From Treponema sp. (GTDB taxonomy: Bacteria > Spirochaetota > Spirochaetia > Treponematales > Treponemataceae): DNA of 47,895 bases. A program made the position numbers and the translations under genes. Within the stretch, counting starts at the first letter, position 1. Every line of letters starts with the position of its first letter. Positions 7,441 to 16,751 of the stretch are shown here, in pieces. Under the pieces are notes generated by a model. The model searched no databases, had not been told where the DNA came from, and saw only the letters and a list, made by a program, of their open reading frames with translations. The stretch spans positions 1 to 47,895 of the forward strand of contig JAFZLA010000079.1 in the NCBI GenBank assembly GCA_017551705.1, given 5' to 3'.

Positions 7441-9618
7441 TTATTTTAAGAGCATAACTTTAATTTTCAAATCTTTGAGACAAACTGTGTCCGCATTATA
7501 GCCTATCACAAACTTAATTTCAAACACGCTTGAGTCTGTGTTTTCAATATCATCTTTTAATGTGAGCGTTCCGTAATCATTCCAAACGCATGAATGTGAA
7601 GTAGTTTGAAAAGAATGCCCTAAAATCTTTTTCCACTCGTCAAGTTCGCAATTGTAAATGCGCCAAAAAGAATAATGACACCATGCCCCATCTGACTGTA
7701 CAATGAACCTCAATTTGCTGCCTTTTGGAATCTTTTTTGACTCCCCAAAAATTTTTGAAAGCGGAATGCGCAGCTGGAATCCGCTTAGAGCTTTATTAAA
7801 AGGAATTCTTTTTAATTCAACGCTCTTTAAGTGAAAGTATGTCTCATTGTCGCTTTCCATAGAAGTCAAAAGTTCGTTTTGGTCAAGCGCCACGACTTTT
7901 CCTGCCAGTTCAAAATTATCCATAACCGGAGGCTCGTCATAGCTTTTTGAATCAAAGCATATCGCCAAATGCGACTTCTTTGTGTTTTGTATTGAATCCT
8001 TTAGCAAAATTCTAAACTTGTCTTCAAAGCGCTCGCCGGCAACAAAGCCTTGGCCATCATTGGCAACTAGCGGCGCGCGCGCGTTGACTTCTTTTTTTTC
8101 CGTGCCGTTTGTAAACACAGCGTAAAAATCATAGCCTGGTTTTTGCGGAACGCCGGCCATCGACAATTCTATAACCGATCCTGCAGGAATCGATTTGTTT
8201 TTGCCAAAAAGTTTTTTCAAAGGAACTTCATATTGATAATCGTATTCGCCTGTTGCCGTGTTCGTAACATTTTTGGAAAATGTCACAGTTCCAGGTTTTT
8301 GGGGAACGACAGCCGCTTCTTCTTGCGCCGCGACTTCTATCACTTGAACTGGCGCCGCGCTTTCATTTTCGTCGTCGTCATCTTCGTCTTTGTCGTTTTG
8401 CGCGGCGGCAAGCGCGGCTTGTTCGGCCTTAAGTTTTGCCAATCGCTCCGCTTCGGCTTTTTCGGCGGCTCTCTTTTTTGCAAGGGCGGCCGCTTTTTTC
8501 TTGGCGGCGAGTTTTCTGGCAGCCTCTTGCTTGGCTCTTTCTTTGGCCGCCGCTTTTGCGAGCGCGGCCTTTTCGGCAGCCTCTCTTTCAGCGGCTTCCT
8601 TTAGCGCGGCTTCTCTTTCCGCCTCTATTTTGGCCTCGCGCTCGGCTCGCGCCTGCGCGGCTTTTTGTTCCTCAAGAGCCAGTTCGCGTTTATAGCTTTC
8701 TATAGTTCTCTTTGCAACAAAAGCTTCTGGAGCGGCAACAAACGCGACAGCCCGCTCGCCGGCCTTTAAAACTTCGCCAGCGTTCTTTATCTTTTTTTTA
8801 GTCTCGCTTTCTTCTTCCTCTTCGGCGTGAATTTCTTCTAGTGTCTTTCCTTGCGCCAAAGACGCCGCCTCGCGCGCGGTTTTGTACGCCGATTTGTACA
8901 TTTTTGTGTAGAACGATTGGCTGGCCGCTTTGGCTGCGGCGGCATACAAACCTTCAAAAACTGTGCCTTGCACCTTTTGTTGAATTTTTTCGCTAGGCTC
9001 TTCAACCAATTTTTTATAAAGTTCCTGCGTTTTTGTCAGTTGCTCAATTCCTTCAACTTTAGCTTCTCCCTCTAATACCTCGACAACAACGTCTTGAGGC
9101 TCCGGCTCATTTCCTACGCCAGTTGGCTCCACATTTGAAACCGTAATTTTTACTCTTGAATTTGGCGCGGCCGTAACTCTTTTTTTTCCGACTACTGTCA
9201 CGGCCCCTTTTTTATCTCCGCCTGAAAGCCAAATCTCGCCGCTCAAAAAATCAATCGAATTTCCTTTTGGGTTGTACAAAATTTGAACCAAACTATTTTC
9301 TTTGAGTTGGATTTTGCTGTCAGAATCTTTAAAGACCGCGAACGCTTCAGAATTTTCCGCAGTTCTAATTTTATCTCCGTTGTATACCGGGCTCTTGTTG
9401 CCAAGCCTTTCCCACAAATCGTCATCAATAAATTTTCGTTGAACAGTGTTGCGTCTAAAATAAATTGTCGCAATTGCCTTTTCGCCGTTCCTTAGGCTAA
9501 AGGAATTCATGTCTTTGTAAAAAAGTCCCAAAGACATCAAGGAGAGTATCGGGCAAACAACAAAGATCAACAAGTTTGCTTTATTGAGCTTGAATCTTGT
9601 ACTTCTTTTCTTCGTCAT
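7441..9618 (-). CDS. FecR-domain membrane-anchored protein with Ala/Glu/Lys-rich coiled coil
   Basis: 725 residues. A single N-terminal membrane segment (about residues 13-33) is followed by a FecR-like beta domain (about 40-190; GDKIRTAENSEAFAVF, IQLKENSLVQIL, VTAAPNSRVKITV). A long Ala/Glu/Lys/Arg-rich helical region follows (about 310-415), probably a periplasm-spanning coiled coil. The C-terminus has two related beta domains, each with a [IV]PL.K[IL]FG....IP.GS core. It is not a classical TonB-linked FecR, as no sigma factor or TonB receptor is nearby. The start overlaps the upstream cyclase by 38 bp, and AAAGGTG lies 7 nt before the ATG, so the overlap is real and implies coupled expression. 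The C-terminal domains may bind carbohydrate or envelope polymers (speculative). Confidence 0.82.
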   Translation of the reverse strand: MTKKRSTRFKLNKANLLIFVVCPILSLMSLGLFYKDMNSFSLRNGEKAIATIYFRRNTVQRKFIDDDLWERLGNKSPVYNGDKIRTAENSEAFAVFKDSDSKIQLKENSLVQILYNPKGNSIDFLSGEIWLSGGDKKGAVTVVGKKRVTAAPNSRVKITVSNVEPTGVGNEPEPQDVVVEVLEGEAKVEGIEQLTKTQELYKKLVEEPSEKIQQKVQGTVFEGLYAAAAKAASQSFYTKMYKSAYKTAREAASLAQGKTLEEIHAEEEEESETKKKIKNAGEVLKAGERAVAFVAAPEAFVAKRTIESYKRELALEEQKAAQARAEREAKIEAEREAALKEAAEREAAEKAALAKAAAKERAKQEAARKLAAKKKAAALAKKRAAEKAEAERLAKLKAEQAALAAAQNDKDEDDDDENESAAPVQVIEVAAQEEAAVVPQKPGTVTFSKNVTNTATGEYDYQYEVPLKKLFGKNKSIPAGSVIELSMAGVPQKPGYDFYAVFTNGTEKKEVNARAPLVANDGQGFVAGERFEDKFRILLKDSIQNTKKSHLAICFDSKSYDEPPVMDNFELAGKVVALDQNELLTSMESDNETYFHLKSVELKRIPFNKALSGFQLRIPLSKIFGESKKIPKGSKLRFIVQSDGAWCHYSFWRIYNCELDEWKKILGHSFQTTSHSCVWNDYGTLTLKDDIENTDSSVFEIKFVIGYNADTVCLKDLKIKVMLLK

Positions 9619-11404
9619 CTGTGTTCACCTTTGACAAATCGGGCGCTTGCGTTCCGATAATTTTTCGTACTTCAGAGATTGTGGCAGGCCTAATCTTTCC
9701 TTTGAGGTTTATAACCGCGAACATTTTTATTTCGTCGGACTTTCCTTTGACATGAACGCCAGGCATTTCTTCCACGATCACTTTGTCCTTGATAAGATTG
9801 TAAGTGTTCTCGGTAATCAAAATGTCAGTGGCAAAAGGCTTGTTCAATGCCTCGGTACGGCTAGCCAAGTTGACCGCGTCGCCGATTACGGTGTATTCCA
9901 TTCTTTGGTCGGAACCAATTTGTCCCGCAACAACAGGTCCTGAATTTATTCCGCAGCCGATGCGTACGGGCGGCAGGCCTTTTTCTTTTCTGTTTTTGTT
10001 AAAGCGGAACAATGAAACTCTCATCATAAGCGCCGCGGTAACCGCGTTGAGCGCGTCGGCCGCCGGGCTTCCAGCCGAATCAGGCGCTCCCCAAACGGCC
10101 ATAATCGCGTCGCCGATGTATTTGTCAACAACGCCATGCGTCTCGTTGACGCAATTGACCATGCGGGTCATATAGACATTCAAAAATTCTACGACTTCAT
10201 TTGGCTGCATCGTCTCGGACATCGCTGTAAAGGAACGGATGTCGCTAAAGAAAATTGTGGCGTTGCGGTTTTCGCCGCCAAGCGCAAGCTCGCCGTTGGC
10301 CGCTTTTTGCGCGATAGTCTTATTGGTAAATTTACTGAACGACACCATCAACTTTTCGCGCTCGGCAAGACCCTTGCTCATATGAATGAACGAAGAAGTC
10401 AAAAGACCAATTTCATCTTGCGAGCGCGGCTCGATGTCAAGCGCAAAATCTCCGCGTTCTATTTTTGCCGAAGCGTCAACCAAGTCTTCTATAGGGTTGG
10501 TTAAATTGTTGCTGAAAATTCTTATTATCACAATCGCCGCGAACAAAACCGCGAGCGAGAATAATATTATTCGGTATGTAGTTTTGTTGATTACGGCGTA
10601 AACAGAATTTTCCGAAACGCTTGTAATGACAAAAAGGTTGTCGCAAGTTTTGTGGACCGAAATGAATTTTCTTCCTTGATCGGTTTCCACCAAATTTTGC
10701 GCGTTGTCAGTCTCAGGCTCGTTCTTTATGCCGTCTATGATGGACTGCGCGGCAAAATAATTTTCGCTTCTATTTTCGTAGTCGGGATTTATCAACACGC
10801 GGGATTTTTGGTCAACCAACATTGTCGCGTTGTTGGCTCCTTCGCTCATCAAGTTGGCCAATGACTTTGTGTCCAAACCCAAGACCGCGCTTTTTTGGGC
10901 GTTGGACGGACCGTATTTATAAGAAATGATAACGGAATCAAGTCCCAGAATTACCTTTGAATTGAAGTATTCGACAGCCGCGCCTTCCGAGCCGGCTTTG
11001 ACAAAATCCTCAACGGCTTTTTTTGTAAAACCCTTTCCGTAAAAAGCGGGATTGACCTTAAATCCAATGTCTTGTCCAAGAATAAAAATTATGTTGCCGT
11101 TCACTCTAAAAAAATCATCCAGCATGCGCGCGGCAAACTTGTCCATATTCCCGCCATCCATACGCCTATTTGAAATTGCGTCAAAAAGCATGTAGGAATT
11201 TTTTTGCGCGTTTGTAAAGGAGATTTGGATGGTCTCCGCTGTGCGCGCGTTTATCGTGTGGTTGTTCTCTTCGGCTTTAATTCTGTCGTTGCCGCGCACA
11301 AGCGTGGAAACAAGAAAAGTCGTCAAACCCAAGACCAAAATTATGAGCGACGAAAACAAAAGTATGTGTTTTAGCGCAATTGGAAATTTAATTTTCTGTT
11401 CCAC
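9581..11404 (-). CDS. Membrane class III adenylate/guanylate cyclase with HAMP domain
   Basis: 607 residues. A transmembrane segment near 14-36, an extracytoplasmic sensor region of ~240 residues, a second transmembrane segment (~278-298), HAMP (~299-350) and a class III nucleotidyl cyclase catalytic domain (~370-560). Metal-binding Asp residues sit in FFSDIRSFT and YIGDAIMAVWG, and the C-terminal motif is MEYTVIGDAVNLASR with the transition-state Asn/Arg. The Lys/Asp pattern favours ATP, hence cAMP, but this is inference. The start codon is GTG with AGGAG 6 nt upstream. It lies 12 nt after ftsK and overlaps the FecR gene, so three functions (DNA translocation, signalling, envelope) are co-transcribed. 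Confidence 0.9.
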   Translation of the reverse strand: MEQKIKFPIALKHILLFSSLIILVLGLTTFLVSTLVRGNDRIKAEENNHTINARTAETIQISFTNAQKNSYMLFDAISNRRMDGGNMDKFAARMLDDFFRVNGNIIFILGQDIGFKVNPAFYGKGFTKKAVEDFVKAGSEGAAVEYFNSKVILGLDSVIISYKYGPSNAQKSAVLGLDTKSLANLMSEGANNATMLVDQKSRVLINPDYENRSENYFAAQSIIDGIKNEPETDNAQNLVETDQGRKFISVHKTCDNLFVITSVSENSVYAVINKTTYRIILFSLAVLFAAIVIIRIFSNNLTNPIEDLVDASAKIERGDFALDIEPRSQDEIGLLTSSFIHMSKGLAEREKLMVSFSKFTNKTIAQKAANGELALGGENRNATIFFSDIRSFTAMSETMQPNEVVEFLNVYMTRMVNCVNETHGVVDKYIGDAIMAVWGAPDSAGSPAADALNAVTAALMMRVSLFRFNKNRKEKGLPPVRIGCGINSGPVVAGQIGSDQRMEYTVIGDAVNLASRTEALNKPFATDILITENTYNLIKDKVIVEEMPGVHVKGKSDEIKMFAVINLKGKIRPATISEVRKIIGTQAPDLSKVNTDDEEKKYKIQAQ

Positions 11405-11416
11405 TTTTTGCTCCTA

Positions 11417-14185
11417 TTACGGCATATGAATAATTTCGCGCGGCTTGGCGCCGTTGGCAGGGCCTACGATTCCTCGGGCTTCCATTTCTTCCACCAAACG
11501 GGCGGCGCGATTGTATCCTATCTTAAGTCTGCGTTGAATGTATGAAGCGCTGGCTTTTCCGGCCTCGATAACAATGTCCAAAGCCTTTTGGTAAAGCGGA
11601 TCACTTCCTTCGTCAAAGAGGCCTGGCTCGGAATTTCCTTCTTCCTCGTCGTCGACAAAAATTTCGTCGTCGATGTATTCGGGGAATCCGTATTGCTTGA
11701 CATAGTTCACAACATTTTCAACTTCGTCGTCGCTTACAAGCGTTCCCTGAATGCGGGTGGGAACAGGATTGACTGCGCTTACAAAAAGCATGTCGCCGCG
11801 TCCCAAAAGTTTTTCGGCGCCCACTTGGTCAATGATGATGCGGCTGTCGATTTTTGACGCGACGGCAAAAGCGATGCGGCTTGGAATGTTGGCCTTGATA
11901 AGGCCTGTGATAACATCGATAGACGGACGCTGGGTAGCCAATACCAAATGGATTCCGACGGCGCGGCTCATGGCGCACAAACGCGCGATTGTTGACTCAA
12001 GCTCTTTGCCGGTAGTGGCCATCAAGTCGGCGTATTCGTCGATGATGACAACGATGTATGGAAGTTTTTCTGTTGCAATGTGGCGCTCTTCGATGCGCTT
12101 GTTGTAATTGATGATGTCGCGAACTCCCATTCCGTCCAAGAGCGCGTAACGCCTTTCCATCTCGCACAAACAATATTGGAGCGATTGCAGAGCGCGCTTT
12201 GGCTCGGTGATTACCGGCGTCAGCAAGTGCGGAATGTCGTTGTACAACTTCAATTCGACAATCTTTGGGTCTACCAAAATCAATTTTACTTGCTCGGGCG
12301 AGCGCTCGTACAAAATAGAAAGAATCAACGAGTTTACGCAGACAGACTTTCCTGAACCTGTGGAACCCGCGATAAGCAAGTGCGGCGTCTTGGCAAGGTC
12401 GATGACTTGCGCCTCGCCCTGAATGTCTTTTCCCAAAATGACCGGAATTGCCATCTTCTTGAACTCGGGCAATTTTTGCTCGATGATTTCGCGGAAGGCT
12501 ACGACAGCGCGCTCCTTGTTAGGAACTTCGATGCCGACGGCGCGCTTTCCAGGAATCGGAGCGACAATGCGCACAGACTTTGCCGCCAAGCGCAAGGCGA
12601 TGTTGTCCTGCAATGTGACAATCTTGCTAAGCTTTACTCCTGGAGCGGGCAAAATTTCGAACATCGTTACGACCGGGCCTTTTCGGATGCCGGTCACTTC
12701 GGCGCTGATTCTAAATTCCTCAAGGGTTTCCTTGAGCTGAGCGGCGCTGGCGTTTGTTCCTTCGTCGATGACCCAGTAATCCGAGTTTTCAAATTCGTTC
12801 AAAATGCGCTCGGTTGGAATTTCGTAAACGCCGCGGGTAAAGCGCGAGTCTATTATTTTTGGCTCGGGTTTTGGTTCCGGCTTGGGCTTTTCTACCGGCG
12901 CGGGGACCGCGGCCTTTTCCTGCAAGCGCGGATTGACGGCTGTCAAAGTTTTTTCGTCGTTTATTGAAACAGGAGCGTTGTCCTCTTCCTCTTGCGTAAC
13001 ATCGATTTGGAATTCTTCTTCGTCAAGTTCCGTGCCGCAATCGTCAGCGGTGTCTTGGTTGTCCGCCGCCGCTTCTTGGTCTTCCTCGACATCTTCGTCC
13101 GCGCCGTCATCGCTTGCGATGTCGTCAACCTCTATGTCAAAGTCGTCGGACTCTTCTTCGTCTTGGACTTCGTTTTCCGACTCCTCAACATAGTTGGGGT
13201 AGTCATCCTCGTTGTATTCGTCGTCCTTGTTTTCATTTTCCTCAATTTCATTTGGATCAAAAGTCACATCGTCAACAGGAACTTCTTCTACTGCGCTTTT
13301 TGTTTGCAAAGAAATTTCTATCGGCTCGGAAGGAGCGGGAGCGGCTTGTTCTGCGGGCTGCCCCATTTTAAGCGCGTCCAAAGAATAATATGGTTTGGAA
13401 GATGTTTCTTCCTTTTTTGGTTCGGGCTCTTTTTGGGGCTCCTCAACTCGCTCAACTGGCGGCTCAATTCTTTCCTCTTTCTTTTCTTCTTTGGGAGCGA
13501 ATTTTTCGGGAATCTTTATGCCGGTAAGGTTGAGGTCGTCAAACTCATGCAAATATTTTTGGTCAATCTGCGCGGCCTTTTGCGCTTGCATGGCCGAAAA
13601 TTCATCCACTGTTTCAGATTGCTCGTAAGGCTCGGCCGCGCTTTCTTGTATGTCCTCTATCGGTTCTGGCTCGTAGCGCTTTTCGACGACAAATTCATCT
13701 TCAAAAGAATCGATGCGGGCGTCGCTTTGAACTTCTTCCACTCCAAAGAAAATTCTTTCGGCAACGATTCCCGCCAAAAGGTATTCGATTACTACGACCA
13801 AAATTCCAATCACAAAGGCCAAAATCAATTGAACCGTCTTAAAAGACGACACGCCCGAGTAATTGAAAGTGACCGCATGATAAAGCCGCTCAATTCCAAC
13901 AGCCGTAAAAAACGGAATCAAGCTAAAGCTGATGTAAACGCATTTTTTAAAAGTCCTGTGGCCGCTAAAAGCGACCATCGACGAACCAAAGAAAAAAACT
14001 GGAATTAAGACGCTGCAAAAGCCGTAGGCTTCCGTCAAAATTTTTCCTGTTCCGTATAAAAATTCAAGGGCAAAACTTGAACGGCCTGCAAAGCCAAAAA
14101 GATGAACCAACAGCGCGAATGAAAAAAAGGACGCTAGAACGAACAAAGCCGTTCCGGCAACTTTTGAAGATATATTGCTTTTCAT
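11417..14185 (-). CDS. ftsK: DNA translocase FtsK/SpoIIIE
   Basis: 922 residues. Four N-terminal membrane helices within residues ~8-145 anchor it at the septum. A long, very acidic Glu/Asp/Pro linker (~150-450) precedes the motor: Walker A GSTGSGKS with Lys613, Walker [12 protein letters not shown] near 710-720, then ATQRPS and GRGDMLF. The last ~65 residues are the winged-helix gamma domain ([25 protein letters not shown]) that reads KOPS-type orientation sites. It pumps chromosomal DNA during division and activates dimer resolution. Weak GGGG upstream of the ATG. First gene of a three-gene - strand operon. Confidence 0.96.
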   Translation of the reverse strand: MKSNISSKVAGTALFVLASFFSFALLVHLFGFAGRSSFALEFLYGTGKILTEAYGFCSVLIPVFFFGSSMVAFSGHRTFKKCVYISFSLIPFFTAVGIERLYHAVTFNYSGVSSFKTVQLILAFVIGILVVVIEYLLAGIVAERIFFGVEEVQSDARIDSFEDEFVVEKRYEPEPIEDIQESAAEPYEQSETVDEFSAMQAQKAAQIDQKYLHEFDDLNLTGIKIPEKFAPKEEKKEERIEPPVERVEEPQKEPEPKKEETSSKPYYSLDALKMGQPAEQAAPAPSEPIEISLQTKSAVEEVPVDDVTFDPNEIEENENKDDEYNEDDYPNYVEESENEVQDEEESDDFDIEVDDIASDDGADEDVEEDQEAAADNQDTADDCGTELDEEEFQIDVTQEEEDNAPVSINDEKTLTAVNPRLQEKAAVPAPVEKPKPEPKPEPKIIDSRFTRGVYEIPTERILNEFENSDYWVIDEGTNASAAQLKETLEEFRISAEVTGIRKGPVVTMFEILPAPGVKLSKIVTLQDNIALRLAAKSVRIVAPIPGKRAVGIEVPNKERAVVAFREIIEQKLPEFKKMAIPVILGKDIQGEAQVIDLAKTPHLLIAGSTGSGKSVCVNSLILSILYERSPEQVKLILVDPKIVELKLYNDIPHLLTPVITEPKRALQSLQYCLCEMERRYALLDGMGVRDIINYNKRIEERHIATEKLPYIVVIIDEYADLMATTGKELESTIARLCAMSRAVGIHLVLATQRPSIDVITGLIKANIPSRIAFAVASKIDSRIIIDQVGAEKLLGRGDMLFVSAVNPVPTRIQGTLVSDDEVENVVNYVKQYGFPEYIDDEIFVDDEEEGNSEPGLFDEGSDPLYQKALDIVIEAGKASASYIQRRLKIGYNRAARLVEEMEARGIVGPANGAKPREIIHMP

Positions 14186-14272
14186 AAAACCCCAATTAAA
14201 TAATGAACCTGCGCCACAAAGGGCGATAGTCCTTTTTTATTATCGGTTTTTTTTGGCTTGATTTTAGTAAAA

Positions 14273-14296
14273 TTTAATTGGTTTGTTCCAATTAAA
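14273..14296. promoter_or_regulatory. Perfect inverted repeat between divergent ftsK and NlpC/P60 genes
   Basis: TTTAATTGG (14273-14281), 6-nt centre, CCAATTAAA (14288-14296). AT-rich, without a following T-run, in the 149-bp divergent intergenic region. It is best read as a possible operator serving one or both genes; no cognate regulator is evident. The rest of the gap is AT-rich without a convincing -35/-10 pair. Confidence 0.4.
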
Positions 14297-14334
14297 ATAG
14301 TAAAAATAATTCAAGATAATCCGAAAATTTAAGC

Positions 14335-15447
14335 ATGAATAAAGCAAAGAAAATTTTGGCCCTAATAGCAATTTCTCTAGTTTTCATAGGCCACTGCGCC
14401 GCAAAGACAATGACCACAGAACAAGCCGCCGAAGCGCGAAAAAAAATCGTAGCCCAGTCAAAACAATATATCGGCTGCCCATACAGGTCAGGCGCCATCG
14501 GTCCCGATGCCTTTGACTGCTCCGGCTTGATTTACACGGTTTACCATGACTCGGCCGCGACGCAAATGCCGCGCTCGGTAAAGGCGATTTATTCCAAGGC
14601 AAAAATCATTAAGACCGACGAAGCCGAAATTGGCGACCTTATTTTCTTTAAGACGACTGGAGACGGCTCCATAAGCCACGTTGGAATCTACATTGGAAAG
14701 AACCAATTCATCCATGCGGCAAGCGACGGAAACAACACCGGCGTTATTGTTTCTTCGCTAAAAGAAAAGTATTACGCAAACTCTTTTGCCGCAGTGGGCC
14801 GCGTCATTCCGTCTGGCCGCCCGGCCAAAGAGGATGTGTCGGATTCCGTTGACGACGAAATCGTCGCCGAAGAGGACATTCCCGACCGCGACGACGTTTT
14901 GGACGCGGTCAGCTCAAACGAAAAGCCTAAGTCAAAAAGCGACAATTGGTACTCAAACATCGTTTTTGACGCCACTCTTTTTTGCGACTGGAACTTTTTT
15001 TTGCCGACCCGATTTATGCTAAACTGGCGCGGCATTTCTTTGGAAACCAACGCCCGCTACGCCGCCTGGAAATTTCAGCCCGGGGTTGGAACGATTCTCC
15101 GCTACAACCACGCTTCCAAAATTTTCCAAATGCCAATCGTTTTTTCGATGAACGTTTGCGACTACGTAAAAATTTACGCAGGCCCCGTAATCAATTTTGG
15201 AAAGCCAACCTTTCCTGACAGCGACAGCAAAATCAAAGGCTCCTTCTTTCCCGGAATCTTGGGCGTGTCTTTCCAGACGCCAAAAATCAAGGCTGGAAAA
15301 GTCGGCATCTCCTTTGTGCAAGACATTTCGTACACGGTATACAACGATTCCGACGGCGGAGCCATGTCCTTCCATGACAGCATGGCGACCGGCCTTGTCT
15401 TTTCGAGCGGAGTCCGCGTAACTTTACCGCTTTCAAATTTTTTATAA
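14335..15447 (+). CDS. Exported NlpC/P60 peptidase with barrel-like C-terminal region
   Basis: 370 residues. N-terminal signal peptide to about residue 23 (IGHCAAK), then an NlpC/P60 papain-like domain with Cys62 in DAFDCSGL, His115 in ISHVGIYIG and His127 in FIHAAS: a complete triad. The family cleaves D-Glu-diaminopimelate or related peptidoglycan peptide bonds. Residues ~165-200 are an acidic linker. Residues ~205-370 do not look like peptidase: they alternate aromatic and polar residues in strand-like segments (FDATLFCDWNFFLP, VKIYAGPVINFG) and end in Phe-Leu, resembling a small outer-membrane beta barrel. That fusion is unusual. No Shine-Dalgarno is visible before the ATG. A lipoprotein gene follows after 4 nt. 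Confidence 0.85.
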   Translation: MNKAKKILALIAISLVFIGHCAAKTMTTEQAAEARKKIVAQSKQYIGCPYRSGAIGPDAFDCSGLIYTVYHDSAATQMPRSVKAIYSKAKIIKTDEAEIGDLIFFKTTGDGSISHVGIYIGKNQFIHAASDGNNTGVIVSSLKEKYYANSFAAVGRVIPSGRPAKEDVSDSVDDEIVAEEDIPDRDDVLDAVSSNEKPKSKSDNWYSNIVFDATLFCDWNFFLPTRFMLNWRGISLETNARYAAWKFQPGVGTILRYNHASKIFQMPIVFSMNVCDYVKIYAGPVINFGKPTFPDSDSKIKGSFFPGILGVSFQTPKIKAGKVGISFVQDISYTVYNDSDGGAMSFHDSMATGLVFSSGVRVTLPLSNFL

Positions 15448-15451
15448 TTAT

Positions 15452-16138
15452 ATGAAGGACAAAATTTTCGCGCGGACTTTTTTTGGAGCTCTTGCGGTCT
15501 TTGCATCGACGCTTTTCTTTTGCGGCTGCCCGCTAAAAGTCACTGTTGAATGCGACAAAAACGACGCGCTGTCTGTCAATTTTTCTTCGCAATTGGGAGA
15601 AGCTTTTGTTGAATCTTTGGCTCAAATTCAGCAAATTTCAAGCGAAAATGCCCAAAATTCGCCAAATTTAGACGAAATTTCAAAGAAAATTCAAACTGAG
15701 CTGAACGCAAATTCTTTTAAAAACGCCAACGTAAATTTTGGCAAAAACGCATTGACCGCGGCGGCCCAAGTTCCAAACACAAAGGCGCTGCCCAAAGAAT
15801 TCATCAACATTCAAAAAGCCGCGGGCGGCAAAAAGACCTTAACGCTGGCGCTAAGCCCTCAGTCGTTGGCGGCCTCAGTGCTTAAGGAAAACAGCGCGGC
15901 AAAAACCATAGCCGACATTTTGATGGCGCCAATAATTTCGGGCGAAGAAATGTCTCTGCAAGAGTACAAGGACTTGCTCAACGAGATTTACGGCCCCCGC
16001 TTGGCCTCCGAGATTTTGGCAGGCGAGCTTGCGGTGGAATTTGTTGACAAGGCCAGCGGCAAAAAGCAAAAGCAAAAAATTTCTGTGGCCGACCTTTTGC
16101 TGGCCCACAACGGCCGCAAATTTGTGTTTGGGTTTTAA
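15452..16138 (+). CDS. Putative lipoprotein of unknown function
   Basis: 228 residues. The N-terminus is a hydrophobic signal with a possible relaxed spirochaetal lipobox ending at Cys26 (FCGC), so it is probably a membrane-anchored lipoprotein. The mature part is helix-rich with many Gln, Asn, Ala and Lys (FVESLAQIQQISSENAQN, KIQTELNANSFKNANVNFGKN). No family recognised. It begins 4 nt after the NlpC/P60 stop and has no Shine-Dalgarno, implying translational coupling and a shared role at the cell envelope. Confidence 0.75.
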   Translation: MKDKIFARTFFGALAVFASTLFFCGCPLKVTVECDKNDALSVNFSSQLGEAFVESLAQIQQISSENAQNSPNLDEISKKIQTELNANSFKNANVNFGKNALTAAAQVPNTKALPKEFINIQKAAGGKKTLTLALSPQSLAASVLKENSAAKTIADILMAPIISGEEMSLQEYKDLLNEIYGPRLASEILAGELAVEFVDKASGKKQKQKISVADLLLAHNGRKFVFGF

Positions 16139-16157
16139 TTATTAGGTAAACTATATA

Positions 16158-16172
16158 TTACATATTATGTAA
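16158..16172. promoter_or_regulatory. Palindromic operator candidate upstream of the XRE-PIN promoter
   Basis: TTACATA-T-TATGTAA is a perfect 7-1-7 palindrome whose right end is 7 bp upstream of the -35 box. It is a plausible autoregulatory binding site for the XRE antitoxin (inference). Confidence 0.55.
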
Positions 16173-16179
16173 ATTTTTC

Positions 16180-16214
16180 TTGACCTGTTTTTGCTTGCGC
16201 GCTACAATGCAAGC
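16180..16214 (+). promoter_or_regulatory. Promoter with overlapping operator, leaderless start for XRE-PIN module
   Basis: TTGACC (16180-16185), 17 bp, TACAAT (16203-16208), then 6 nt and the antitoxin ATG. Each hexamer matches 5 of 6 consensus bases. The -10 lies between the arms of an inverted repeat, GCTTGC (16193-16198) and GCAAGC (16209-16214), whose right arm ends directly at the ATG. A bound regulator would block polymerase, and transcription would begin at or beside the start codon. No Shine-Dalgarno is present. Confidence 0.75.
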
Positions 16215-16751
16215 ATGAACAAAACGCTTTGCAAACTTAGAATTCAGAACAATTACTCGCAGGCGGCGGTGGCCTCTTTTTTGGGAATCTCGCGTCAAAT
16301 GTACATTAAGTACGAAAGCGGCGCCGCGGTTCCTCCCGTAAAGACTGTCGTTGATTTGGCCAACTTTTACCATGTTCCTTACGACGTAATTTTGGACGAC
16401 CAGCTTAAAGACTATGGCGAAGAAGAGCATCCCGCCACCAATTACGAAATTGACGAAAAGGCGCTTGAACTTCACGATTCGGGCGTTGCTGGAGCCGCGG
16501 ACTTTTTGGCCGTCCGTCGCGCCCCTTCCTACTATCTGAACGCAATCCTCCAAATGCTTCCAAAACTGGTTTACAAGGAGCAGCTCAAAGTCTTGGAAAA
16601 AATCTCCGGCATGGTGCAGCAGGCCACCCAAGAAAGGCTCAAGCCCGACAAACGTATGCAAGCATATCAGGAGATGGAAGATTTTACAAGGAAACTGCAT
16701 CTTAATTCACATGGCAAAAAATGGACCAGGGAGGAACTGTATGACAGATAA
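16215..16751 (+). CDS. XRE-family antitoxin/repressor
   Basis: 178 residues. Helix-turn-helix XRE domain at residues ~4-55 (QNNYSQAAVASFLGISRQMYIKYESG), followed by a ~120-residue helical region ending in Lys/Arg/Glu-rich sequence. I chose the ATG at 16215, not the upstream in-frame TTG-type start at 16191, because the latter falls within the promoter. Its 3' end overlaps the PIN toxin start by 11 nt. Family knowledge: antitoxins of such pairs bind the toxin through the C-terminus and repress their own operon. Two palindromes around the promoter fit this. Confidence 0.85.
   Translation: MNKTLCKLRIQNNYSQAAVASFLGISRQMYIKYESGAAVPPVKTVVDLANFYHVPYDVILDDQLKDYGEEEHPATNYEIDEKALELHDSGVAGAADFLAVRRAPSYYLNAILQMLPKLVYKEQLKVLEKISGMVQQATQERLKPDKRMQAYQEMEDFTRKLHLNSHGKKWTREELYDR

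Noticed and set aside
12992..14008. 338-codon open frame on the + strand opposite ftsK
   Set aside because: It mirrors the repetitive Glu/Asp/Pro linker of FtsK, has no ribosome site and no recognisable domain. The - strand frame is a clear FtsK.
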